A DNA stretch of 7,920 bases, from NCBI GenBank assembly GCA_021772735.1, contig JAJFLK010000469.1, positions 1 through 7,920 of the forward strand, read 5' to 3'. Shown here piece after piece: positions 1 through 6,598 of the stretch. This DNA is from Candidatus Sumerlaeota bacterium. Its GTDB lineage: Bacteria; Sumerlaeota; Sumerlaeia; MVZB01; JAJFLK01. The notes under the pieces were generated by a model that saw only the letters and a program-made list of their open reading frames with translations, did no database searches and had not been told where the DNA came from. How positions within the stretch are numbered: position 1 is the stretch's first letter; every line of letters starts with the position of its first letter. Position numbers and translations under genes: made by a program.

Positions 1-85
1 TGAGTACATTATGGATCAGGCTCCGGCCGAATTCCAACAAATCGGGTGGCCGCTGAGACGCGCCTGGCGGAGTCCGAGAGCGGCG

Positions 86-1570
86 TCAGGATGAAACGAG
101 CTGCCGCAGGCGGCGGGCGCCGGCCTTCATGTAGTTCACGGCGACTCCCGGGCTCCCGGCCCGTGCCAGGGTCCGCGCGATATACCTGGGCCGCAGAAAC
201 ATCCCGAGCAACGCCTTGCGCCGCCACTCGGTCAGCTCTTCGCTCGATAGCTCGTGAGTCCGAACGGCGGCCCGAGCGTATCCGCTTTGATCGGGATCGG
301 ATTCGTAAAGGCCCTCGGCCACTGCGATCTCATAGAACTCGGTGCCGGGCAGCGGGTATGCGATGTTAAAATCGAAGAAGTCCGGATCGAGTTTGGCAAG
401 GAAATCGCGCGTCACTTTCAATGTCTCGTGCGTCTCCCATGGCAGTCCGATCACCATGAACGCGTGGACGCGAAGGCCGTTGCGCTTGCAGGCGGCAACC
501 GCGTTTTCGGCCTGTTCGAGCGTCGCGCCCTTCTTCATCTTGTCGAGCATATCCTGACTGCCCGATTCGATTCCGAACGCCACGACCCAGCACCCGGCCC
601 GCTTCATGGCCGCCGCTCGCTCATCGTCGATCGTGTCGACGCGGCTGTTGCAACCCCAATGGAGATCGAGTTTTTTCTCGACAATGAGGGAGCACAGCTC
701 GAGCACCCACTTCTTGTTCATTGTGAACGTATCGCCGTGGAACAGAAATTCGCGGATGCCCTGATCGTTGATACATTGCTCGATCTCGGCGACGACGTTT
801 GCGGGCGTGCGATATCGGACACTGAATCCGGAGATGACGCCTGCCGGGCAGAAGATGCAGTGGGCGGGGCAGCCGCGATTGCCATGGATGACGGTCAGAG
901 GATTGCCGGTCTCTGGGCTGATGTATATGGAGTTATCCAGGAGATCGCGGGCAGGGAACGGCAGATCGTCGAGATCCTCGATCACCGGGTGGCCGGGATT
1001 ACGGCGAATCCTGGGGTCCGTGCCATTGCCGGTCTCATCGCGGTAGATGACACCCGGCAGCGACTCGAGCGCCTCGCCGCGGTGGTACTTCTCAAGGACC
1101 CGCTCGATCTCGCCGTGGAAGCCGACATCCAATTCCGGATATGCTTCCATCGCATCGATCCCGAGGGCTTCCATGTATTCGCCCTTGGCGGCGGTCAGGA
1201 CGTGGTCGCCGAGAGTTTCCTTCGCGGCCTGGCATGCCTGGAAGTCGCCTTCGGCCGTCGCGGTGACGACGTTGATCAGGACGAAGTCGGGTTCGATCGA
1301 TTTCAGATCATTCAGATATTCATCCCAGCCCATGCCGAGCGCGGGGTAATCGCGAATAAAGACTTCGGCCCCTGCGTTGCGGAGGACTGCGGCGATGGTC
1401 GCCAGCTCGATCGGAGGGAAAGTGATCTGGACCGTCTGGTCTTCGATCTTGCATTGGCAGCGATCGTCGCGTCGATACAGGCCGGTCGGCGGGTTGACCA
1501 GCATGGCGCGTCCAAACCGGGCTCCGGCGCGACGATCGAGATCCAGCTCTGTTACTAGTGATGTCCGCAC
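86..1570 (-). CDS. BchE-like radical SAM protein with a cobalamin-type N-terminal domain
   Basis: A radical SAM enzyme of about 494 residues. Such enzymes use a 4Fe-4S cluster to cleave S-adenosylmethionine and start radical chemistry; the substrate here is unknown. Residues 23-165 look like the Rossmann-type B12-binding fold (it opens MLVNPPTGLY), but the DxHxxG cobalamin ligand motif is absent. The cluster motif is C234-x3-C238-x2-C241, inside GNRGCPAHCIFCP. The core continues with GIESGS near 333, VIGLPWET near 373 and PLPGTEFYE near 406, all typical of the BchE/oxidative-cyclase-like group. The C-terminal RPRYIAR segment is also common there. The start is uncertain. GTG at 1570 has GGGAG six bases upstream and is preferred. 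TTG 1597, ATG 1585 and ATG 1504 (directly before LVNPP) are alternatives. It lies downstream of a strong terminator, so it is probably transcribed alone. Family assignment is firm; reaction and cobalamin use are not. Confidence 0.93.
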   Translation of the reverse strand: MRTSLVTELDLDRRAGARFGRAMLVNPPTGLYRRDDRCQCKIEDQTVQITFPPIELATIAAVLRNAGAEVFIRDYPALGMGWDEYLNDLKSIEPDFVLINVVTATAEGDFQACQAAKETLGDHVLTAAKGEYMEALGIDAMEAYPELDVGFHGEIERVLEKYHRGEALESLPGVIYRDETGNGTDPRIRRNPGHPVIEDLDDLPFPARDLLDNSIYISPETGNPLTVIHGNRGCPAHCIFCPAGVISGFSVRYRTPANVVAEIEQCINDQGIREFLFHGDTFTMNKKWVLELCSLIVEKKLDLHWGCNSRVDTIDDERAAAMKRAGCWVVAFGIESGSQDMLDKMKKGATLEQAENAVAACKRNGLRVHAFMVIGLPWETHETLKVTRDFLAKLDPDFFDFNIAYPLPGTEFYEIAVAEGLYESDPDQSGYARAAVRTHELSSEELTEWRRKALLGMFLRPRYIARTLARAGSPGVAVNYMKAGARRLRQLVSS

Positions 1571-1619
1571 CCGGTTCTCCCACATGGCGGTGGCCAAGTC
1601 TAGTTACGCTCGCCAATCG

Positions 1620-1625
1620 ATTTTA
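1620..1625 (-). promoter_or_regulatory. weak -10-like box upstream of the radical SAM gene
   Basis: On the minus strand the bases read TAAAAT, five of six matches to the sigma-70 -10 box. Transcription would begin near 1612, about 40 bases before the GTG at 1570. I find no convincing -35 box at normal spacing. It is offered only because the gene needs its own promoter after the terminator at 1686-1727. Confidence 0.25.
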
Positions 1626-1685
1626 GCGGATTAGGTGGTGCCGACGGTAGTGAAAAGTGAGTCAGCGGTTGAAGTGAGAGGGGCG

Positions 1686-1727
1686 AAATAAAAAAAGGGC
1701 TTGTGATTCGATGTGAATCACAAGCCC
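1686..1727 (-). terminator. strong intrinsic terminator of the pseudopilin gene
   Basis: A perfect 13-bp inverted repeat (GGGCTTGTGATTC at 1697-1709 with its complement at 1715-1727) encloses a five-base loop. On the minus strand it is followed at once by seven T residues, then ATTT. The T-run exists only in this direction, so it ends minus-strand transcripts. It sits about 50 bases past the pseudopilin stop codon and separates that gene from the radical SAM gene. Confidence 0.96.
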
Positions 1728-1775
1728 CTGGCAACTTAAGCCGAGAGAATGGAAACCCGTGAGGGCCTCAATTCA

Positions 1776-2465
1776 CTACTGCTTGACACGCCAGACATCA
1801 CCCTGAGAGGTGGTGCCGTTGGTCGGATCGTAAGTCGCGTCGATCAGCGTGGCTGAAGGCACACGGTTGATGCCAGGCGCGTAGTAATTGGTCTCTACGC
1901 GCGGAGGCGAACCCGCGGAAACGAGGAGATCCCCGCCGCCCAAGATTGCTCCGGCTGCACCGTTATTAATCCCACTGTCACGTTCGTCGACATCCGGCCC
2001 GAAGGACCAGAGGATCCAGCCCGAGTTGGCCGCGACGACTCCGAGACTCGACTGCGGGGTTGAGTAGTTGAAGCTCGCGCCCGAGGTCTTGGCAAACGGA
2101 TCGACGAAGATACTCGTGATGTAGGCGATCGGAGTTGTGAGCGTCTGAAGACGATCAGCTCCGTTCGATTTGCGACGTAACGTAGGCATCTCTAAGAGAG
2201 CACCACTGGGATCGGTCAGACCTGTATTGACGCCATAGCCGAAATCGGCACTGGCCTCCGTTGAACTATCGTTTGCCGGGTAAGCGTTGGTGTCCACATA
2301 GTAGGACTCCAAAGCCGTGGCAAGCGAGCGCTGGTCTGCCTTAACGCGCGACACCTTTGCACGAACCTGGGCTTCCAGGAAGTTCGGCACCGCGATCGCA
2401 GCAAGGATGGCAATAATTGCCACCACGATCAAAAGCTCGATAAGTGTAAAACCTTTTCGCATCAT
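1776..2465 (-). CDS. type II secretion/type IV pilus-like pseudopilin (GspG-like)
   Basis: A 229-residue prepilin-like protein. The N-terminus has the class III signal MMRKG|FTLIELL: prepilin peptidase would cut after Gly5 and N-methylate Phe6, and Glu10 is the conserved Glu5 of the mature protein. A hydrophobic helix at about 6-30 anchors it in the inner membrane before assembly. VPNFLEAQVRAKVSR continues the helix, followed by a Tyr-rich stretch (YYVDTNAYP) and a soluble head. SFGPDVDERD near 154-163 and YDPTNGT near 212 resemble GspG-like heads found in many environmental phyla. The reading frame opens at 2564, but ATG 2465 has AGGAGGG about eight bases upstream and starts just before the signal, so it is preferred. 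The gene stands alone between its own promoter and terminator with no other pilus genes nearby. It may be a structural or minor pseudopilin serving an assembly machine encoded elsewhere. Confidence 0.95.
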   Translation of the reverse strand: MMRKGFTLIELLIVVAIIAILAAIAVPNFLEAQVRAKVSRVKADQRSLATALESYYVDTNAYPANDSSTEASADFGYGVNTGLTDPSGALLEMPTLRRKSNGADRLQTLTTPIAYITSIFVDPFAKTSGASFNYSTPQSSLGVVAANSGWILWSFGPDVDERDSGINNGAAGAILGGGDLLVSAGSPPRVETNYYAPGINRVPSATLIDATYDPTNGTTSQGDVWRVKQ

Positions 2466-2499
2466 AGATAAATCCCTCCTTTCTTGCGTTGGAGTGCGT

Positions 2500-2521
2500 A
2501 AGCTTTGGCTAAAAAAAGCTT
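2500..2521 (-). promoter_or_regulatory. stem-loop at the predicted 5' end of the pseudopilin mRNA
   Basis: AAGCTTT (2500-2506) and AAAGCTT (2515-2521) form a perfect 7-bp stem with an eight-base loop. If transcription starts near 2522, the mRNA begins almost exactly with this hairpin, well upstream of the Shine-Dalgarno site. Stem-loops placed this way stabilise some abundant bacterial mRNAs, ompA being the known case. That role here is inferred. Confidence 0.4.
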
Positions 2522-2528
2522 GGGGTCG

Positions 2529-2557
2529 AGTAGACCAGATGCGGGGTATCGTGTCAA
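2529..2557 (-). promoter_or_regulatory. sigma-70-type promoter of the pseudopilin gene
   Basis: On the minus strand a perfect -35 box TTGACA (2557-2552) is followed by a 17-base spacer and TCTACT (2534-2529), four of six matches to the -10 consensus. The predicted start of transcription is near 2522, giving a leader of about 57 bases to ATG 2465. The position after the stop of the preceding gene and before the pseudopilin fits. Confidence 0.55.
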
Positions 2558-2618
2558 GCGTCAATTTAAGGAAGTTTTGCTCCGTTTTATCGGGGCCCGA
2601 GGCGCTGAATTCGGCTCG

Positions 2619-2804
2619 CTATCGGCTCAGCAAGTGCACGATCAGGGCCAGCGCAAGCGTCACGCCGATGAATTTTCCCCAGCGCCGGAGCGTTTCCTTG
2701 AAGATGACGCGTGCGTCATTGTTTTCGTTCACACTCACCGCCAGGCAGACGACACCGGACAGATAGAGCAGAGAGCCCAAGTGGAGGAGGCCGACCGTTG
2801 TCAT
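2619..2804 (-). CDS. 61-residue two-helix membrane protein, partner of the DUF6677-like protein
   Basis: A small hydrophobic protein with no family I can name. Residues 4-24 and 44-60 are likely membrane helices. Between them is a conserved-looking hydrophilic loop with NENNDAR and KETLRRW, the latter next to the membrane. The reading frame runs upstream to 2882, but the start chosen is ATG 2804, which overlaps the stop codon of the upstream gene as ATGA. An AGGAGAGG purine tract lies 10 bases before it. This is a classic translational-coupling arrangement, so equal or linked production of the two proteins is expected. The hydrophobic, non-arginine-rich composition from Met 2804 onwards contrasts with the arginine-rich stretch upstream and supports this start. 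Function is unknown; a subunit of, or assembly partner for, the four-helix protein is the simplest inference. Confidence 0.75.
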   Translation of the reverse strand: MTTVGLLHLGSLLYLSGVVCLAVSVNENNDARVIFKETLRRWGKFIGVTLALALIVHLLSR

Positions 2805-3292
2805 GGCGCTTCGGCCTCTCCTGAGCCCGTGCTCGGAACGAGACGCCGCGAGGCGTTCACGACGCGGTCGTAGAAGCTGCATGCGGCGAAGTAATTCAGC
2901 GCCCCGGCGACAATTAGAAAGTAGCTGCCCAGTTCGTGATACGGATGGGAGTGCTCTCCGCCGAGCAACCTCACCAGAGCGCCACCGGCCATATTTGACG
3001 AGCTGGCGACGTAGCTCGCTATGGCGGGAACCCCGCCTCCGAGCTGAATGATGAACGTGAAATTATTGATGAGATTGAATTCTTCGGAGCGAATGCTCCA
3101 AGTCGGCCAGAGAACCGCGCTGTGCAAAGCGATCCCGAGCCCGAACGTCAGCATCACCATGGCGAACTGGGCCGCCCCGCGCAGCCGATGACCGGATACC
3201 ATGAACCCGGAGCCGGGGATCAGCCAGCTGGCGAAGACCAGCCCGATTCCGAGGAACCCGCCCAAATCGCGTTGATTCTTGCCGTCGGTCAC
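2801..3292 (-). CDS. four-helix membrane protein, DUF6677-like
   Basis: A 163-residue integral membrane protein. Likely helices lie at about 12-32, 39-61, 78-96 and 121-139. The signature is WLIPGSGFM near 23-31 followed by HRLRG near 35-39, then ELGSYFLIVAGALNYF near 120-135. This pattern resembles the DUF6677 family of uncharacterised bacterial membrane proteins; the assignment is from memory of the pattern, not a search. The frame is open to ATG 3358, but that codon has no ribosome site and lies at or before the predicted transcription start. GTG 3292 has AGAAGGGA about 10 bases upstream and is preferred; the 22 extra residues of the longer form look unstructured. The stop overlaps the start of the next gene by ATGA. 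Function unknown. Copper or haem enzyme accessory roles cannot be claimed, because a separate promoter precedes this gene. Confidence 0.85.
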   Translation of the reverse strand: MTDGKNQRDLGGFLGIGLVFASWLIPGSGFMVSGHRLRGAAQFAMVMLTFGLGIALHSAVLWPTWSIRSEEFNLINNFTFIIQLGGGVPAIASYVASSSNMAGGALVRLLGGEHSHPYHELGSYFLIVAGALNYFAACSFYDRVVNASRRLVPSTGSGEAEAP

Positions 3293-3359
3293 TCCGCTTA
3301 CGTCCCTTCTGGTTGGTTCCCGGGGTACCGTAGATACCGTATGCGGGGCCAAGCCCATA

Positions 3360-3389
3360 CTTGTAAGAATCGGCGCACGGCTTTGTCAA
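3360..3389 (-). promoter_or_regulatory. sigma-70-type promoter of the two-gene membrane operon
   Basis: On the minus strand TTGACA (3389-3384, a full -35 match) is followed by an 18-base spacer and TACAAG (3365-3360, four of six matches to the -10 box). Transcription would start near 3353. This is inside or past the ATG at 3358, which argues for translation from GTG 3292 with a leader of about 60 bases. Confidence 0.5.
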
Positions 3390-3391
3390 CA

Positions 3392-3454
3392 CGCAAGTGC
3401 CGGAGCGCCGGTCTGCCGGGTCTCTCTTCGAAGGTGAGGGCCGCAAGTGCCGGA
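3392..3454. repeat. two 13-base direct repeats upstream of the membrane operon
   Basis: CGCAAGTGCCGGA occurs at 3392-3404 and again, identical, at 3442-3454, exactly 50 bases apart. Both copies lie between the stop of the copper/haem gene and the start of the next operon; the nearer one abuts the -35 box. They could be paired sites for a regulator, or chance in GC-rich DNA. Confidence 0.5.
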
Positions 3455-3478
3455 CCGCAAGATTTCCCGTGAGATTTG

Positions 3479-5164
3479 CTAGCGGGCCATCGAAATCTGT
3501 GCCGAGCCACTCCGAGTTCCTCGGAACGGCAGGATGATGGCGTTCTCGGCCGTCGGATCGGCCAGAAGGTGATCGTCGTCCATGTAGACCTTGCCCCTGA
3601 TTTCGCCGCCGGCGCCGATGGTCCCCTCGACGAGGGTCGCGACCCCGCTGCCGGTCGGCGTCGGGATGGCCGTGCGCGCCGTGAAGCTGTCTCCGGTCCA
3701 TACGACATCGCGCAGCGTGCTGGTGAACATCACGCTGCCGGCGACGATGTAGAGCATGCCGTCGCCATCGGGCGGCAAATAGAGCCCCATGGGATTGAAC
3801 GCCAGGCGAATCTCGTAGCAATCCTCGCTCGGATGGGCGGCGAGAAGCTGGCGGACCTTCTCGGCAGCCGGAGGCGGGGCGGGGGAGACGCCGTCATCGA
3901 CGATGAATTCCATGAAGGCGACGAACATCTCGTCGAACGTCTCGCCGCGATACGTCACGCCGATGGTCGGGTCGGGGTTGCTCGGGTTCCCGGACGAATT
4001 GTCGAAGTGCCCCACTGCCTCGACGCGCGTGCCTCTGGGCACGGCGATCGGCTCGACCGGATAATAAATCCACTGCCAGTTGTAATCGTATTTGGGGACG
4101 CTGAGCGCCGTCTCGCGGCGTCCATCCGGATAGACGATTTCGTAACTGATGTCTTTGCCGCGCACATGCATGTGCGGCATGAACGATACGATCCGGCTGT
4201 CCTGATCGAAGATGTGGAAGGCCTCAACGCGGTGATCGGCCGCGCCCGGGGGGATGAGAAACCCCGTATTGACGCCGAAGTTGGTGGTGATGCTTTTCTT
4301 AAGATCAGCCGTCCCGAAATGCAGGCCGATGCGCGTGCGGTCGGTCTTCGCCTCGCCGCTCGGATGATAATGTGCGTTGAGCGATATGAGTTGATCGGGG
4401 GCGACGATCCGGCCCATGCCCTCGGGGTAGACCGTCGGCTGGGCCCCGGCGACCCAGACCGAGAAGATTTCGGGCGGATCGACGCCGGCGGGGCGAGGAC
4501 GCATCGCGCTGGCCAGGTCGCCTCCGGACATCCCGAAATCGCCCAGAACCCCAATGATATGGTGGACGACGCTTTTCTCGCCGGGCAGGAATTCGATGGC
4601 TTTGATCCAGCGCTCTTCAGGCAGATCGAGCTGGACCTGCAGGTCGATGAACATGTCATCGCCCTCGGCAGGGACCTGGACCTCATCGAATTCGACAATA
4701 TAGTCGGGCTCGCCGAGCTGCCAGCCGGTCGAGAATTCGGGTTGGGGCGGCATGTCGGCCGGATCGCCTTCTGGCGCGCCCTGCTCGACCCAGGTGCGGA
4801 TCGTGTTGATCTCGGCATCGGTCAGGGCCATATCGTTTGAGAAATGACCGTATGCGGGATCGGGATGCCACGGCGGCATGGCGCGCTCGACGACCGATTT
4901 GCGGATCGATTTGGCCCAGGGTCGGGTCTCTTCATAAGTGCGCAGCGGCATCGGCGCGACCTCGCCGGGGCGATGGCAGCGGACGCAATTGCTCATCAGG
5001 ATCGGAGCGATGTCGCGACTGAATGTGACGGGCGCGGCCGATGCGGGAGGGATCGGCGCCACGAGCATTAAGGCAACTGCGGCGCAGAGGCCGAATGCCT
5101 TTGCGGAGATCGATCTGATTTGTTGGCCAACCCCTTGGCCAATCTTATTGATCGCTTGATCCAT
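3479..5164 (-). CDS. secreted cytochrome c / PHM-type copper monooxygenase fusion
   Basis: A 561-residue exported protein. A hydrophobic signal peptide (about 22-43, ending ASA) is followed by a small cytochrome c domain: haem motif C60-VR-C63-H64, with Met96 in AMPPWH the likely second axial ligand. Residues 150-420 match the ascorbate-dependent copper type II monooxygenase fold (peptidylglycine or dopamine monooxygenase). By analogy CuH is bound by His201-His202 (VVHHIIG) and His265 (AHYHPSG), and CuM by His331 and His333 (PHMHVRG) and Met413 (DEMF). All six expected ligands are visible. Residues 431-561 form a further domain I do not recognise. The mature part has only one non-haem cysteine, Cys449, so it lacks the disulphides of animal PHM. 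ATG 5164 follows GAGGGGG by about 10 bases. It may follow the ABC genes in one transcript. Substrate unknown; the haem may supply electrons to copper. Confidence 0.94.
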   Translation of the reverse strand: MDQAINKIGQGVGQQIRSISAKAFGLCAAVALMLVAPIPPASAAPVTFSRDIAPILMSNCVRCHRPGEVAPMPLRTYEETRPWAKSIRKSVVERAMPPWHPDPAYGHFSNDMALTDAEINTIRTWVEQGAPEGDPADMPPQPEFSTGWQLGEPDYIVEFDEVQVPAEGDDMFIDLQVQLDLPEERWIKAIEFLPGEKSVVHHIIGVLGDFGMSGGDLASAMRPRPAGVDPPEIFSVWVAGAQPTVYPEGMGRIVAPDQLISLNAHYHPSGEAKTDRTRIGLHFGTADLKKSITTNFGVNTGFLIPPGAADHRVEAFHIFDQDSRIVSFMPHMHVRGKDISYEIVYPDGRRETALSVPKYDYNWQWIYYPVEPIAVPRGTRVEAVGHFDNSSGNPSNPDPTIGVTYRGETFDEMFVAFMEFIVDDGVSPAPPPAAEKVRQLLAAHPSEDCYEIRLAFNPMGLYLPPDGDGMLYIVAGSVMFTSTLRDVVWTGDSFTARTAIPTPTGSGVATLVEGTIGAGGEIRGKVYMDDDHLLADPTAENAIILPFRGTRSGSAQISMAR

Positions 5165-5284
5165 GAAATTCTACCCCCTCTGCGATGCCCATCTGTTTAG
5201 ACATGTCGGCGTGTCTCAAACGACGGCAAAGAAAGTCTATCGGCCATAGGGTCAAAAGCCCACCGGATTTTCCCGAGTCAGCGA

Positions 5285-6598
5285 TCACGAAGCCGTCAAA
5301 ATCCATCTCACCAGCTCGCGCAGGCTTGGGCGTTTGCCGTAGCTCATGATGCCGATGCGGTAGATCTTGGCCGCGAGCCAGAGCAGGGCGACGATCGTCG
5401 CGAGGCACAGGGCGATGCTGAGCACGATCTCGGCCGGTGGCGGGGTCAGGATCGCGATGCGCATGAACATCACAATCGGCGCGAACATCGGGATCATCGA
5501 CATGGCGACGGCGAACGTGCTGTCCGGGTTCTGGATGATCGCGAGCTGGCTGACCAGCGGAATGATTAGCAGCGTGACGATCGGCATTTGGACCTGTTGG
5601 GCCTCTTGCTCGGACCCGACCATCGCCCCCACGATCGCGTAGAGCAGGGCGTACATGAAATATCCGAGCAGATACCAGACCACGAAATGGAACATCAGCG
5701 ACGGGGGAAATTCCGGCAGGGCAAATGGCAGAGCCGCCGCGCCGGCGCCCCCGAGTAAATGCTGATTCACGTTGAGGAAGATCCAACCCGTGCCCGCCCA
5801 GATCCCGATCTGAAGCAGGCCCATCGAACCCACGCCGAGCACCTTGCCCGCGAGGAGCTGGAAAGGCCGGATCGAAGAGATCATGACCTCGGAGATGCGC
5901 GAGACTTTCTCTTCGACGATCGCGCGGCAGATTGCCGAGCCATAGACCGTGACCGAAATGTAGAGCATCAGCACCAGGACATAGACCAGAGCGAACGTCT
6001 GGAGATTGTCCGGCGTCGCGCCGGTCTCCGAGAGGCGGAAGGTTTCGAGATGCGCAGGGGCCATGAGCTCGGCGAGGCGCTCGGGATCGAGTCCCTCCTG
6101 GCGTAGTCTGTGACGCCGCACCGCCGAGGTCAGGGCCATATCGAGGCGCAGGTTGAGATCGAAATTGCTGACGGTCAGGGCATAGAGCCCGGCCTGACCG
6201 GTCGCGAGGAAGTCTTTCTTGAGATGGATGTACCCGTTCAGATCGCGCGCCAGAACCCGCTTGTCCAGCTCTGCGATGACGCCCGGGATGGTGACGAGTG
6301 AATTGAGCCCGGCCCGTTCGATCTGGATGCGGAGCGCGCCCTCAGGGAGTCGCTCGGGGAATTCGGCCGCGAGCGCTGAGGCAATGACTTTGGTCTCGTC
6401 GATGACAACCAGTTTGATAGGCCGGTCGTCACCTTGCGTCGCCATGAAAAGCCCGAATGCGCCGATCGCGGCCATGAATACGGGTAGCCCAAATGTCGCG
6501 AAGACGAACCATTTGGAGCGCACGCCGTTCAGGAATTCCTGCCGGGCAACGATCAGAAATCGGGGTGTCTTAGCGTCCATGATTCGCCCGGCCTCCAT
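5285..6598 (-). CDS. ABC-2 transporter permease, NatB/YhaP-like
   Basis: A 437-residue membrane subunit of an ABC exporter. One helix at about 30-53 follows a short cytoplasmic N-terminus. A large extracytoplasmic domain spans about 54-198, and roughly six more helices lie at 202-223, 249-274, 303-328, 338-355, 363-383 and 389-411. The cytoplasmic stretch VEEKVSRISEVMISS followed by RPFQLLAGK (228-252) is the hallmark of NatB-type permeases and probably forms the coupling helix contacting the ATPase. The frame is open to 6637, but ATG 6598 has GGGAGGA eight bases upstream. ATG 6580, with GGAGG 11 bases upstream, is a close second. The gene overlaps the end of the ATPase gene by 29 bases, so the two are translated from one mRNA. 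NatAB of Bacillus exports sodium, but many relatives have unknown substrates, so sodium export is only a possibility here. Confidence 0.95.
   Translation of the reverse strand: MEAGRIMDAKTPRFLIVARQEFLNGVRSKWFVFATFGLPVFMAAIGAFGLFMATQGDDRPIKLVVIDETKVIASALAAEFPERLPEGALRIQIERAGLNSLVTIPGVIAELDKRVLARDLNGYIHLKKDFLATGQAGLYALTVSNFDLNLRLDMALTSAVRRHRLRQEGLDPERLAELMAPAHLETFRLSETGATPDNLQTFALVYVLVLMLYISVTVYGSAICRAIVEEKVSRISEVMISSIRPFQLLAGKVLGVGSMGLLQIGIWAGTGWIFLNVNQHLLGGAGAAALPFALPEFPPSLMFHFVVWYLLGYFMYALLYAIVGAMVGSEQEAQQVQMPIVTLLIIPLVSQLAIIQNPDSTFAVAMSMIPMFAPIVMFMRIAILTPPPAEIVLSIALCLATIVALLWLAAKIYRIGIMSYGKRPSLRELVRWILTAS

Noticed and set aside
1..85. A possible minus-strand gene starting at ATG 9, just after the radical SAM stop
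   Set aside because: Only three codons are inside the window and the GGAG-like site is 12 bases away. Nothing can be supported.
254..1558. Long plus-strand open frame of 434 codons opposite the radical SAM gene
   Set aside because: It is the antisense of a clearly recognised protein. Its translation shows no domain, and long antisense frames are common in GC-rich DNA.
3063..3821. Minus-strand frame of 252 codons bridging the copper/haem gene and the DUF6677-like gene
   Set aside because: It is arginine- and histidine-rich out-of-frame text crossing two real genes and a promoter.
3476..4840. Long plus-strand open frame of 454 codons opposite the copper/haem gene
   Set aside because: Its translation is rich in Arg, Asp and Gly without motifs or helices, whereas the minus frame has a signal peptide, CxxCH and all copper ligands.
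5199..5216. Small inverted repeat AGACATG/CGTGTCT between permease and copper/haem gene, as a terminator
   Set aside because: On the minus strand it contains a C-A mismatch and no T-run follows. The G-U pair that completes the stem exists only on the plus strand.
5145..5786. Minus-strand frame of 213 codons over the permease 3' end and the gap before the copper/haem gene
   Set aside because: Its translation is low-complexity and Arg/Pro-rich, and the permease frame on the same strand has clear membrane helices and motifs.
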